Part shown: in pieces, positions 36,230-47,136 of the stretch
Layout of the letters: every line of letters starts with the position of its first letter
Numbering within the stretch: the first letter of the stretch is position 1
Assembly: GCF_000003195.3 (NCBI RefSeq)
Contig: NC_012871.2
Location: forward strand, 63,913,802 to 63,977,801
Origin: Sorghum bicolor
Lineage: Eukaryota > Streptophyta > Magnoliopsida > Poales > Poaceae
DNA length: 64,000 nucleotides
Direction of reading: 5' to 3'
Notes under the pieces: model-generated
Databases searched by the model: none
Told to the model about the DNA's origin: nothing
What the model saw: only the letters and a program-made list of their open reading frames with translations
Made by a program: the position numbers and the translations under genes

Positions 36230-38082
36230 ATGGTGGTACGGATCCGTCTGGCGCGGTTCGGGTGCCGGAACCGGCCCTTCTACCGGGTGATGGCCGCCGA
36301 CAGCCGCTCCCCGCGCGACGGCAAGCACCTCGAAGTCCTCGGCTACTACAACCCGCTCCCAGGTTGGGTTACGCTACTGCCCTCCTTCCTCTCTAGTCGC
36401 GTGCCCTCGATTTCTCCCTTAAAGATTGACTGATCCACTTATTTGCCGCCTCAAGCACCATTTTCTGCTGCTGCTATTGGCCTGCTTATTGGTTACTGAG
36501 GCCTTGTTTACTTCCGAAAACTTTTTGGTTTTCGGGCTAGCATTTTCGTTTTTATTTGATAAACATTGTCCAATTATGGAGTAACTAGGCTTAAAAGGTT
36601 CATCTTGTGCAATTAGTTTTAATTTTCATCTATATTTAGTGCTCCATGCATGTGCCGCAAGATTCTTGAAATTTTTTTTGGTTTTTGGGGTGAACTAAAC
36701 AAGGCCCGAATACCTTATGAAAGATGGATCTTTTTTCCTCGTTGTCGTGTGCAGGGAAGGATGGAGGCAAGAGGATGGGCCTGAAATTCGACCGGGTGAA
36801 GTAAGTTTCACTTGCTTAAATTTGGGTTTGTTGCAGCTATTATTGCACCTAGTCAAAATTTAACTCGTATATCTTCAGTCAAGCATTTTAGAACTAAACG
36901 TGGGATTGTTGGTTCTACAAGCATATAAAAAATTTAACAGGGATTAATTCAGACAGTCATATTAACCATACGTAGCTTAGGGTGGTAGACCTTACAATTG
37001 CGGATGTTAGGAAGGCCGGAGCTTCACCCTTCTAGTTGATTATGCTGTACCAATTGCCAAGCATTGCTGTACCGACCTCTCTCTGGGAAGTACATTTGTT
37101 TCTTTTTTTCTAGTGAAACTCAAGTGGAAAGAATCAAGATGATAGGTTAAGAAAGTAAAATTTATATGTGGAGTGTGTAAGATGCACTTGGAAGTATGGA
37201 TAACGTCTTTGGTCCTATATCATCTACTTTCAATGTTTTATCATTTGGTCAAGAATCTTCAAGCATATCAACATGAGAAAATTCTCTATTTGACACTAGA
37301 AAAACTTCTTCCCTATTTAACACCGAAACTTAAATCTTCTCTACCTGTTACCTTTTCATATTTTGTTCCCGATTTGACACTTACATAAGTCCAAAGTGAA
37401 AAGACCATTTACCCCTACTGCAGTGTGTTTTCATGTGTGCTATGTCATGTTGCTGCATATTTTTTGTCTCATTTATTTATTTGCATATGTTTTTTTTCGG
37501 TACACCTGAACACAGCACCATCTAGAAAAACACATTGGAGGGGTAAGATGGTCTTTTTACCTTGGACTTAACGTCGTTATAGCCAAAAGGTAATGGAAGT
37601 ATTAAACAGGGAACAAAATTGAAATAGGTGACTGGTAGGGAAGATTTTAAGTTTCGATGTCAAATAGGGAAGGAGAAGTTTTTTCTAGTGTCAAATAGGG
37701 AATTTTATCAACATTGATATCTTTAGTCAAGTTATATTTAAGTATGTTTCTTTAAGAAAAAGTTACGTCGAGCTGTTTTTTTTTCCTTTATTTATTTCCT
37801 GCATTGAAGTCCATGTAACAAAGAACAACTTTCTTCTGCTGTAGGTATTGGCTGTCAGTTGGGGCACAGCCATCAGATCCTGTGCAGAGTATTCTCTTTC
37901 GTGCCGGACTTCTGCCACCACCTCCAATGCTAGCTATGGCACGGAAGGGTGGGCCACGCGATAGGCGCCCCATTCATCCAATGACTGGGCGCCCCTTGGA
38001 TCTCGAGGGCGTCACAATTGTCGATGACTCCAATGCTCCTGAAGGCGACGCTGAAGAGCCTACAGATGAGGTGGCTTCATAA
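36230..38082 (+). CDS. Organellar ribosomal protein bS16
   Basis: Three exons (36230-36362, 36755-36800, 37845-38082) give 138 residues. The N-terminus [20 protein letters not shown] is the bacterial-type S16 signature. It is followed by [20 protein letters not shown], the [20 protein letters not shown] core, and a C-terminal extension rich in Pro and Glu. S16 is a small-subunit protein needed for 30S assembly. In plants the nuclear gene supplies mitochondria and, in some lineages, plastids, with no classical presequence, as seen here. Intron 1 carries a MITE and intron 2 a 440-bp fold-back repeat, so most of the gene's length is repeat-bearing intron. Start and splice phases are unambiguous. 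Confidence 0.93.
36500..36706. mobile_element. GGCCTTGTTTAG-type MITE in S16 intron 1
   Basis: From GGCCTTGTTTACTTCC to GAACTAAACAAGGCC, shorter than other copies because part of the interior is deleted. The flanking triplets are TGA and CGA. Confidence 0.8.
37269..37712. repeat. Fold-back element with arms of about 150 bp in S16 intron 2
   Basis: The left arm (about 37269-37424) and right arm (about 37547-37712) are inverted copies. For example CTCTATTTGACACTAG pairs with CTAGTGTCAAATAGGG, and GTCCAAAGTGAAAAGACCAT pairs with ATGGTCTTTTTACCTTGGAC. The loop is about 120 bp. It looks like a fold-back MITE. Confidence 0.85.
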
Positions 38083-39448
38083 GCCTCTTATATTAGCATA
38101 TGAAAATATGATGTATTTTCTATTTAGCATATGTAGTGGTGCTGCAAAAGAAAACTTGTTTGTTGTGCTTCTGACAAGACTTGAGTACTAGTACAATGTG
38201 GCAAAACTTTTAGACAGGTAATCTTTCATCCGATTTTCTTCTAAAAAATGGCAGTGCCATTGTTTGTTCTCATAGAAAATGTAAAACCAATGCCATTGTA
38301 TGCATCTTTAGCTTTTGTTCTGCAGCACCATCAGCTTGTGGTCTCTAGTATTCTCTGCGCTTTTTGAAAGAAAAAGGGCAGGAGCTCTGCCTTGCATTTA
38401 AGTTCTCTATACTTGGCTAATAAGATTTGCATGTGAAATGGAATATGCATGATAAGTCGAGCCTTGATGAATTCTTTGTGATCACTTTCTGGACGCTTGT
38501 TTAAATTGAGACTGCTAATATGTTTGCTCTCTTATGAAACGATGCTATGCATGCTGAGGTGACTTCGAAGATAGGCGAGATGCTCTACCTAGTAGCACTA
38601 ACAATTTCTTCAGGGAAAGCATAATATAAGTTTGCTAGATCCTGTATGATCTATTTTATGTCTTGTCCAATCAGACTGATGCGGCTACGTGAAACGTCAT
38701 CCTTGTGCCTGTTTTTCACGCAGATGCTTTCTTGTGGGATTCCTTACTTGTAGTTCTAAGTTTTACTGTCGTAGCCATGTTTGCCTCCTGAAGTATCTTC
38801 TCAGGATTGTATGGTAGATTCATAATTCACAGGCTATGCCCAAAACACATGGAATTTGATTGAAGGCTTGTTACATATGAATTTATACCACCAAAGAAAC
38901 TGAAATTCCTGGATGCCATGATTCCAGTGTAGTGCAAGAGAACTGCAAGTCTGACTAACAAGGTAGGGATTGACGCTGCAATATTCCAACATTTATGATG
39001 ATCAATTCCTGCATCCAATGTTACTCTGCGCGTCCAGCAGTACTGATAATTGCAACCTGTCCTATTTCATCAGACAAAAGTTCAGTTTTCAGTAATGTTC
39101 AGCCTCTATAGACACCGTGGATTGGTTCAGACCGGCAACCACAAAGTATATCTGGCCAGGAATTAAGGCATATACACAATCACAAGCTTTATCAGCATGG
39201 GCAAAACAACTCATCATGTTAACATCATCAGCTTGCCGCATCCCAAAAGGTATTTCTTCTTTCCCAGGCCACCCCATCCATGCGACATGCTAAACCAAGC
39301 TCACCAAGAAAAGCTGTCTTGGTAGCACTTGGCTTGCCTCCCTCGCCATCAGTCGCCTGCCTGCCTACCTCGAGCTTTAAATCTCTCAAGGATGCCTCCA
39401 GCGCCTTCCCCTTTCTCCCTCGGATTCACATCAGTTGACGGCTATAGG
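38083..39448. other. S16 3' UTR, intergenic, thaumatin-like gene leader
   Basis: AT-rich sequence with no other gene. The frame of the thaumatin-like gene is open from an upstream ATG at 39329, but the signal peptide follows the ATG at 39449, so 39329-39448 is read as 5' leader. Confidence 0.45.
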
Positions 39449-40630
39449 ATGGGAGAACAACCAAGAAGAACTCGTCAGCTGTGTCTGCTTGCTCTGGTGT
39501 TCGCGCAATGGCACCAAGTCTCGATGGCCATGACGTTCACTATCTCCAACTACTGCTCCCACCCGATCTGGCCGGGGACGCTCGCCGGCTCCGGCACGTC
39601 GCAGCTTTCCACGACGGGGTTCAGGCTTGAGCCTGGGCAGACGGTCCAGCTCGCGGCGCCGGTGGGGTGGTCGGGGCGGATATGGGCGCGGACGGGGTGC
39701 GTGTTCGACGCGGACGGCGCGGGCGTGTGCCAGACGGGCGACTGCGGCGGGCGGATGGAGTGCCGCGGCTCCGGCGCCACGCCGCCGGCCACGCTGTTCG
39801 AGGTCACCCTGGGGCAGGGCGGCGGTCAGGACTTCTACGACGTCAGCCTCGTCGACGGCTACAACCTGCCGGTCGTCGCGATCCCGCGTGCGCGCCAGGG
39901 CGCGTGCAACGCCACCGGGTGCATGGCCGACCTCAACCGCTGTGAGTGCCGCCGCCGCCGCTGCGCGCCACTCTTCCGGCGACAAGAAGCTTTTACCGGC
40001 TGACTGACCGTGGCCTTCCGTTCCGTGTTAGCGTGCCCGAGGGAGCTCCAGGTGGACTGCGGCGGCGGCGCCATCGCGTGCCGGAGCGCGTGCGAGGCGT
40101 TCGGGCAGGACAGGTACTGCTGCAGCGGCGCGTACGGGACGCCGGACGCGTGCCACCCGACGGTGTACTCGTCCATCTTCAAGTCGGCGTGCCCGCGCGC
40201 GTACAGCTACGCCTACGACGACAGAACCAGCACCTTCACCTGCAGGGCCGTGGACTACACCATCGCCTTCTGCCTCCCGACCTCCGAGTAATTTCTGTGT
40301 TCATTAGACCTCCCCAGATTGACCTGACCTGCCATTGTCAATGTACAACGGCCATGTCATCACGCATGCATTTGCTTGGTTGTTCTCATCACCTGTTTCT
40401 GCAGGATAAAGAGGTCGGATGCGAAGTTTCTCGGAGCACAGATAGACGACGGCCAGAGCACCGGCAATGGCAATGCGCCGCCGATTTACAACAACGGCGG
40501 CTTCAAACCGCCGATCTACAACTACGGCGGCGGAGGTTCTCGTGTGCCGACGACGACAACCTCGTCAGCGAGCACACGATACAGCCAGCCGTGGCTCCTG
40601 CTACTGCTGGTGCTCGTCTTCTTTTTCTGA
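39449..40630 (+). CDS. Thaumatin-like protein with GPI-anchor-type C-terminus
   Basis: Three exons (39449-39941, 40032-40287, 40405-40630) give 324 residues. An N-terminal signal (LCLLALVFAQWHQVSMA) precedes the mature start MTFTISNYCSHPIWPG. The thaumatin signature is GVCQTGDCGGRMEC, and many paired cysteines follow (e.g. GCMADLNRSCPRELQVDC, DRYCCSGAYGTPDAC, FKSACPRAYSYAYDD, FTCRAVDYTIAFC). Members are PR-5 related; several bind beta-glucans, and some affect fungi. Unlike secreted PR-5, this one has a low-complexity G/N/P/Y linker and a hydrophobic end (PWLLLLLVLVFFF), as in GPI-anchored forms. Upstream in-frame ATGs exist at 39329 and 39392; 39449 was chosen because the signal peptide follows it. 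Family call firm, anchor inferred. Confidence 0.93.
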
Positions 40631-41062
40631 CGGCGCTCGGTTGACCTTGTTCGTGCATTGCCTTCTCGAAGAATTTGGCAATTTAGTGAAGAAATGGAAC
40701 ATCTGAGCTCAGCTAACACATGGTAGCAATTATGGATCGAGAGGAAAAGACCCAAGAGACAGATTAAGTCTTTTCTGGCATTGGCTTCAATTCGTGTTAT
40801 TAGCGGAATAGCGGTTGTAAAATTGTCTGTCTAACTAGTGGATTAGATGCTATGCTAGTGAATACAAGGGAAAACTGTTCTATAGATTGTAACGGATTTG
40901 TAAATCATTGATTCATTTTAATTGCATACAGATTGAGATAAACTCACGCAGGATGTTTCCTTCTGCTTCTGCAGAAGATGATTTTTCAGTCTTCACTTTT
41001 CAGTTTTCCGTACTCTGCCGTCAGCACGAAGCACGCCCGTGTCAAACTCTGTAACTCTGTTA
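40631..41062. other. Thaumatin-like gene 3' UTR
   Basis: AT-rich spacer up to the left end of the composite transposon. No coding signal. Confidence 0.45.
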
Positions 41063-41228
41063 GAGCATCTCCAAGAGTTTGCTATTCCACTTGGTATACT
41101 ACAAAATTTGGCAAAAGTTGCAAAAAACGTTCTCCAACAATTTGCTATTCGCACTTGCCAAAATCCTTCACTTGCCAAAACCTTCCTCCGCGCGTGCAGT
41201 TTTCCGCGCGGCGGATTCCTTCGCCAAA

Positions 41229-41597
41229 TCACCCACGCGGTGATTCTGTTCGCGCGTTCCCTAGGAAGCCGATGTCGCCGCCGGAAAACCCAGCTTCGGA
41301 GCGCATCACTGGGGTTGTGGTCGGGGGCCCGATGATCCGTCCCCGCGGGTGCTTGCAAGGGACCGCCGCGGCGGCAGCGGCCGGGGGCTGCTTGGTGTTG
41401 GTGCAGAGGAAGAGCCCCGAGGAGAGGGTGTGGACGGCGCCGGCGAAGCCGAAGAGGAGCGCGAGGCCGGCGACCCATGGCATGAGGAAGAAGCCGATGG
41501 CGAAGGTGACGGATCCGCAGAGTATGAGCGCCACCGACGCGCACAGGAGCATGGACGCCGCCGCGGCCGGCGACATCGACACCGACGCCGACGCCAT
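41229..41597 (-). CDS. Small membrane protein, possibly transposon-captured
   Basis: A single-exon frame of 122 residues from the ATG at 41597. It has two or three hydrophobic helices (ASMLLCASVALILCGSVTFA, FFLMPWVAGLALLFGFAGAV), then a cysteine-bearing hydrophilic tail. The core IGFFLMPWV-type block resembles small uncharacterised plant transmembrane proteins. High GC and codon-like composition support a real coding origin. It lies wholly inside the composite element at 41063-42330, so it is either a captured copy or a resident gene with elements on both sides. The last 20 residues (GDIGFLGNARTESPRG) may be read-through into transposon sequence. Function unknown. Confidence 0.5.
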   Translation of the reverse strand: MASASVSMSPAAAASMLLCASVALILCGSVTFAIGFFLMPWVAGLALLFGFAGAVHTLSSGLFLCTNTKQPPAAAAAAVPCKHPRGRIIGPPTTTPVMRSEAGFSGGDIGFLGNARTESPRG

Positions 41598-41598
41598 C

Positions 41599-41775
41599 AG
41601 CTCCGATCAGATCGCCGCTCACCGCTGCTCAGAAGTTGTACTTCGGACCGCCACAGCCGTGCGCGCCTCTCCGCGGTTCGCCGGCACCAAAGCCTCCGGC
41701 GCCGCCAGCTCCGATCAAATCGCCGCTCACCGCTGCTCAGAAGTTGTACTTCGGACCGGCACAACCGCGCGCCAC
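41599..41775. repeat. Tandem repeat with 108-bp period in captured segment
   Basis: The block AGCTCCGATCAGATCGCCGC at 41599 recurs at 41707 with one change. About 68 bases are conserved, including CACCGCTGCTCAGAAGTTGT. In one plus-strand frame both copies encode the same PIKSPLTAAQKLYFGP-type peptide. Confidence 0.85.
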
Positions 41776-41990
41776 CGCGGCCACCCAAACAGCAGGTGCC
41801 GTTGCCGACTCCACCGGCGGTACGCGCCTGCCACATGCCTCCGCAAGCACCGGCACCTGCTCCCTGCCGGCCGCAGCAGGTGTCCGTCCAGTCGAAGCAG
41901 AGGAGGATACTTGATCCATTTGAAGCCGCCATCCAAGCAGAGGAGCAACCTTAATATATGGCGTGATATTTCTGAGTCCTACTTTATGAT

Positions 41991-42205
41991 TGTAGTATAC
42001 CAACTGGTGATGGACATCTCCACTATCCAATCCAAGGATACAGACCTGGGTTTTTTTTTCCTGCTTGTGACATTTCTGTTGATGTGGTGACGCCTGAGAC
42101 AGTTGCCTGCAAAATGTTCAATGATATGTCTCTTTGGGGTGACGACACAGGAGGGATTAATCAAGAGTTGTCTATAGCACATCTCATGTCAACAAGACAA
42201 CAATG
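41991..42205 (+). pseudogene. Exon-like captured fragment, family not recognised
   Basis: After a possible acceptor (GATTGTAG) a plus-strand frame reads IPTGDGHLHYPIQGYRPGFF, then PACDISVDVVTPETVACKMF and NDMSLWGDDTGGINQELSIA before a TGA. The composition is protein-like and unlike the neighbouring transposon sequence. I do not recognise the source gene. It lies inside the composite element, which favours capture of a terminal exon. Confidence 0.4.
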
Positions 42206-42526
42206 ATACGGTGTGAAGAGATCAATTTGGTTGCTGTGCAGGTCAGCAACACTAGTCTCACTGACGGTTACTGTTGGGCCCATTTTTTGTGGTTTGGTAA
42301 GTCTAAATTGGCAAACTCTTGGAGATGCTCTAATATTTCACTTGCCATTTATTTTACGGAGTTGCCAAACATCACAATTTGGCAAGCTAGAAATAGCAAA
42401 CTCTTGGAGATGCTCCAAAGTGGGCCGGGCTGCGCTACCAACCCCACAAGCCCACTAGAGCGATCAGATATCAGGGCGAAACGAGAAAAAAAAGAGAGCA
42501 GAGCGATCACGAGCATAGCGTGCGTA

Positions 42527-45052
42527 ATGGCGGCGTCCGACTCCGACGGCGCCGGCGACGGCGACGGCCACCGCCGTTTCGACGTGATCGTGGTGGGAGC
42601 GGGCATCATGGGCAGCTGCGCGGCGTACGCGGCGGCCTCCCGCGGCGCGCGCGTGCTGCTGCTGGAGCGTTTCGACCGCCTCCACGTCCGCGGCTCCTCG
42701 CACGGCGAGTCCCGCGGCACCCGCTCCACCTACGCGAAGGCTTACTACGCGCCCATGCTGCGCCTGGCGCGCCGCCTCTGGGACGAGGCCCAGGCCGAGG
42801 CTGGGGACCGCGTGCTCACGCCCACGCCTCAACTCGATTTGGGCCCGCGGGACGACCCGGCGCTTCTCGCCGCCGTCAGGAATGGCGGCGCCACCGTGGT
42901 CGGCGAGGGCTCGGCCTGGCCGGGGGCCGGCGTGTTCAGGGTGCCCGATGGGTGGATGGCGGCGGCGAGCGAGCTCGGTGGGGTGATACAGGCGACCAAG
43001 GCGGTTAAGATGTTCCAGGATCTTGCCAGCAAGAAGGGCGCCGTCGTGAAGGACAGGACGGAGGTGATCGATGTCACGAAGCGAGGTGAGCGCGGGCGGT
43101 TAAGATTTTCTTGGCAAGTTCGAAAACCAAAATTCGAACTAAATGCAAAGAACTTATGATCAACCTGAGTGACTTCACTAATACTTAAAATTTTGCTTTT
43201 CGCTTGGTGCTTACCCCCGTGTACCGTACCATCACTTGCAATTGCAATTTTATTTCTATCATGGTCAATTCCCTGTATTTTCAATTGGAATTGTACAGCT
43301 AACTGTCACTACACGTACTAAACCCTCTAAACAATTCTCCATCCAGCTAACTTTTACTGTGTTAGAAAGAAAAAAACTAGCCAATAGCTAATTGTCAGTT
43401 GGGTGATAGGTAAGACATTAGTTGGACGTATTAGCTGTCCTTAGCTAATTTTTAGTGATTATTCCCTCTATACCACTATATCTGTTTTGGCATTTCATTT
43501 GGATGTTTCTCGATTCACAGCATGTTGCATGCATGTGGACACACTCTATGTCTAGGTTAATAGGTTTAGAGAATCTTTGTAATACTTGATAGAAAGCTAA
43601 AACGATAAACGACACATATAACAAAAGGAGTAGCTATTTGTTGCAAGGTCAGTCTCAGTGGGGAGTTTTATGGCGTTGTTTCTAAGGCTGCCATGTCATG
43701 TGAAATGAAATGAAACTTGGATGAAATACCCACTCTCAATGGAGAGTTTTATTTCATAGTTTCATAGACATTTAATTTCAAGACTCATAGAGAGTTGGTA
43801 ATCGTACCAAGAGAGTTTCATCTAGATGAAGCCTATTTCTTCTCTCTCTTCTTAAATACACTGTCATGTCATCAAAAAATCATATGTGGCAACCTATTTA
43901 ATGCAAATGAAACTCACATGAAATTCCCATTGAAACTGGCCTAAAGATCTAAAGATGCCCTTCGTTGTAATTCGCAAAAAAGGGCCCTCTGTTATGGAAG
44001 TACTTTTAGCTTATTTCAATGTCAAATTTTCCCCCATTTCAAACCGCACCTGGGGTAGAGTAGTTCCTAGCAATGAGCTCATGTTGTTTCTTGTGTTGGC
44101 TCGATTGTGGAGTCATAAAAAATCTAACAGAGTACCAATCAAATACTGGGATTGTAGATCTTTTTAAATTGGACTGAAAAAAAAATCGATTTTCGAAGGC
44201 TGAGGGGATGTGTAAATTGCAAGTGCTACATGCTCTTGTGTTCTCGCAAGTTGCTTTGCCGTTTTAAGATTGTGTGATTCGATTTTAATTTCTTTTCATT
44301 GTAAAAGTATATACTCCACCAGCCAATTATATATAGCTCTGAAATCTTTCACACAATTTTATCTTGCAGATGGATCAATCCTGGTGAAGACAAAGAGTGG
44401 TGAGGAATTCCATGGAGCAAAAAGTATCATAACGGTCGGTGCCTGGACGAGCAAGCTGGTGAGGTCGGTCACCGGCATGGATCTGCCTGTGCAACCATGG
44501 CACAGCCTCCTGTGTTACTGGAAGGCGAAGCCCGGCCGCGAGCGAGAGCTGACCCCGGAAGCCAGCTTCCCAACGTTCGGGAGCTACAGCGACCCCATCA
44601 TCTACGGCACCCCGTCGATGGAGTTCCCGGGCCTGATCAAGATCGCCATGCACGGCGGGTCACCGTGCGATCCGGACAGCCGCCGTGGCGACATGACCAC
44701 GGACGACGACGCTGCCCTGGTGGAGCCCGTGTCGCGGTGGATCCGAGACTTCATGCCGGACCACATCGACACCGTGGAGCGGCCGCTCAAGGCAGTGCCG
44801 TGTATGTACTCCATGACCCCCGACGAGGACTTCGTTATGGACTTCTTGGGCGGTGATTTCGGGAAGGATGTTGTCGTCGGCGCCGGGTTCTCCGGCCACG
44901 GATTCAAGATGGCACCGGCCGTTGGAAGGATCTTGGCCGAGATGGCTATGGACGGGGAGGCGGGCACCGCTGTGGGGGCTGGTTTGGAGCTCGGGTACTT
45001 CAGCATTGACAGGTTTGTGGACAACCCGAAGGGGAACCTCAAGGGTTCTTGA
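42527..45052 (+). CDS. Sarcosine oxidase-like FAD enzyme, copy A
   Basis: Two exons (42527-43085, 44370-45052) give 413 residues. The family (MSOX/pipecolate oxidase) oxidises N-methyl or cyclic amino acids, giving H2O2, usually in peroxisomes. An N-terminal Rossmann fold has GAGIMG at residues 24-29 (FDVIVVGAGIMGSCAAY), then GARVLLLERFD and the flavin-contact block HVRGSSHGESRGTRSTY. The motif VPCMYSMTPDEDF holds the Cys (about residue 331) that bonds FAD covalently in bacterial MSOX. GKDVVVGAGFSGHGFKMAPA completes the FAD site. Length fits the family. The C-terminus (NPKGNLKGS) is not a canonical PTS1, so location is uncertain. The intron carries a MITE. It is paralogous to the gene at 47582-50104. 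Confidence 0.92.
43647..43941. mobile_element. Tourist-like MITE in the intron of copy A
   Basis: Left end GGTCAGTCTCAGTGGGGAG, right end CCCATTGAAACTGGCC. The interior has internal TTTCAT/ATGAAA palindromes. The flanking triplets are CAA and TAA. Confidence 0.75.
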
Positions 45053-45386
45053 GATTGTTAATGCAGGATGAACACCGTGCCCTGCTGGGGATCCTACCTC
45101 CAACAGTCTTTAGAGTTATCTCAATACAAGCTCTCCTTCCATGAATCATGTGTCAAAGTCTGTTCACTGTGATAATCTTTTGAACATGGCATTGTGAGAC
45201 TTTCTATATACCTCCATTATGTTTCTCGAGTCTTGCAAAATTGAAGTGCATCTGCTCTCCATGTTTACAAAAAAAAAAGGTGCATCTGCTCTGCATGCTT
45301 AGCAAAACCTACCATACCAGCTCACCTGTATTCAGTATTCAGTTATACGGCATTCAGCTATAGATGACCATTTCAGAAACTCATAA

Positions 45387-45525
45387 GGTCTTGTTTGGAT
45401 GTAGTCGTATTCACATCAATCCACATGTGTTGAGGTGGATTGAAGTGGAACTTGAACTAAATTCCACCCTAACCCACACCAACATATATGAATTGAAGTG
45501 AATCCGACAACATCCAAACAATGCC
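45387..45525. mobile_element. Short MITE, 139 bp, TAA duplication
   Basis: Left GGTCTTGTTTGGATGTAGTC and right ACAACATCCAAACAATGCC are inverted, with TAA on both sides (45384-45386 and 45526-45528). Confidence 0.8.
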
Positions 45526-45824
45526 TAAAGGTATCTGTTGTGAACTTTGCGATATGCCGTTTCAGATCATTTGCTGTCAAAACATCCGCATGCATGTTCA
45601 GTTCTTCCACACCCCTTTGCTCTTCCATTTTGGCTCACATCACATCGCAACATTGTCGCTTTAGCTGCTAAGTATCTCAGTCTTGTCTATGCAATCTAGC
45701 AGAAAAAAGACCTGGCTATCAGCTCATCCATCATGTGTCGGACACGGGTAGCACGCCATAAGGTTGCTGAGGAACACGCTGGAATTCAACATAGCTCCAA
45801 AGGCTGCGTCTTTCCAAACGTCAC

Positions 45825-45855
45825 GCTCTCTCTCTCTCTCTATATATATATATAT
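45825..45855. repeat. Compound (CT)n(TA)n microsatellite
   Basis: About eight CT units run directly into about seven TA units. Confidence 0.9.
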
Positions 45856-45897
45856 CCACGCGCCCACACTCTTAGTCTCGTACTCATGATCAACTGA

Positions 45898-46123
45898 GGT
45901 CTTGTTTAGTTCCAAAATTTTTAGAAAAATATCATTATAGCACTTTCGTTTTTATTTGACAAATATTGTCCAATCATGGAGTAATGAGGCTTAAAAGTTT
46001 CGTCTCGCGTGTGTAATTAGTTTTTATTTTTATCTATATTTAATGTTTATGCATGTGCCACAAGATTCGATGTGATGAGAAATCTTAAAAATTTTTAGAT
46101 TTTTGGGTGAACTAAACAAGGCC
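45898..46123. mobile_element. GGCCTTGTTTAG-type Tourist-like MITE, TGA duplication
   Basis: From GGTCTTGTTTAGTTCC to GAACTAAACAAGGCC, with TGA at 45895-45897 and 46124-46126. Confidence 0.9.
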
Positions 46124-46474
46124 TGAAAGAATTAGCTTGATCACTGATGCTTGCTTTATGAGTACTTTGCGGGATCATATCACAGAGACGACAGCGCAAA
46201 GCTTGGAGACTTGGACACGTCTCCTGAGCCGGGTCGAATACCTTATCATTTGATCCAATATCTGGAGGCTGGGAGCATATATTATCCACAAAGGCCTGAC
46301 GAACAGTAACAGTGCATCATCTCCTTTCACGACCTGGAGTAACCTTCGGAGTCATTGGTCAAGGTCTCGGAGAGATGGATGGCAATGGCGCTAGCAGTAT
46401 TTTTCAGAGGCGAAATTCAGGCATCACGTACGTGCTCAGAGTGGCACAATCGACTTGACCGGGACTTTGTACCA

Positions 46475-46715
46475 GCCTTGTTTAGTTCCCCAAAAATTTT
46501 ACAAAATTTTTCAGATTCTCCGTCACATCGAATCTTTAGACGTATGCATGAAGTATTAAATATAGATAAAAATAAAAACTAATTGCACAGTTTGGTCAGA
46601 ATTGACGAGACGAATCTTTTGAGCCTAGTTAGTCCATGATTGAACAATATTTGTCAAATACAAACGAAATTACTACAGTGCTCATTTTGCCAAAAATTTT
46701 GGAACTAAACAAGGC
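46475..46715. mobile_element. GGCCTTGTTTAG-type MITE, inverted, CCA duplication
   Basis: From GCCTTGTTTAGTTCCC to GGAACTAAACAAGGC, with CCA at 46472-46474 and 46716-46718. The interior is in the opposite orientation to most copies (CACATCGAATCTTTAGACG near the left end). Confidence 0.85.
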
Positions 46716-47136
46716 CCAAAGGAAAAACGACAACCAACGGCAAACAGACAATCAACAGGAGATTCCGGACCTGCTGTGCCATTGCCATCCCTGTAATCGT
46801 GATGGAGATGCAGCCTTTTTTTTAGGGAAGATGGAGATGCCACCTAATCGGACAAGCAGTGCGTGTGGTTGGCCTGAGCGACTTGATTATGGCCAAGGAT
46901 CAACTAGACATTACATCATCAGCCGTATAGTAGAATGAAGACTATACTTTGTGTTCATCTTTTCACCAAGTCATGGATCAACACAATTGACTCCTCCACT
47001 GTTCTTTTTTTCATTGGTCACGGGTCAGAAAGACGTGTTTTTTGGAGGTATCTGAATTCGAGCACATTCCTTCACTGTCCTTCCATTGTACCGTCTGTAT
47101 CGGGCAAATGGCTGAGGGGCAGGTCTCTTTCGTGCT

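Larger units (their letters stand above)
41063..42330. mobile_element. Composite transposon carrying gene fragments
   Basis: The left end GAGCATCTCCAAGAGTTTGC at 41063 is mirrored by GCAAACTCTTGGAGATGCTC ending at 42330, with TA on both outer sides (41061-41062 and 42331-42332). A second right-end copy follows at about 42350-42415, outside it. The interior is GC-rich and gene-like: a complete small membrane-protein frame on the minus strand, a proline-rich duplicated segment and a plus-strand exon-like fragment. This is the form of a non-autonomous element that has captured host sequence. The superfamily was not determined. Confidence 0.6.

Noticed and set aside
35775..36290. 171-codon plus-strand open frame across the S16 start
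   Set aside because: It is out of frame with S16 and joins AT-rich spacer to GC-rich leader.
36838..37260. Possible extra exon in S16 intron 2
   Set aside because: No open frame in phase with exons 2 and 3. The direct join already gives a full S16.
39329..39448. Upstream in-frame start for the thaumatin-like protein
   Set aside because: It would bury the signal peptide behind 40 extra residues, so the ATG at 39449 fits secretion better.
40978..42090. 370-codon plus-strand open frame
   Set aside because: It crosses the transposon left end and runs antisense to the membrane-protein frame. The peptide is patchy and matches no family.
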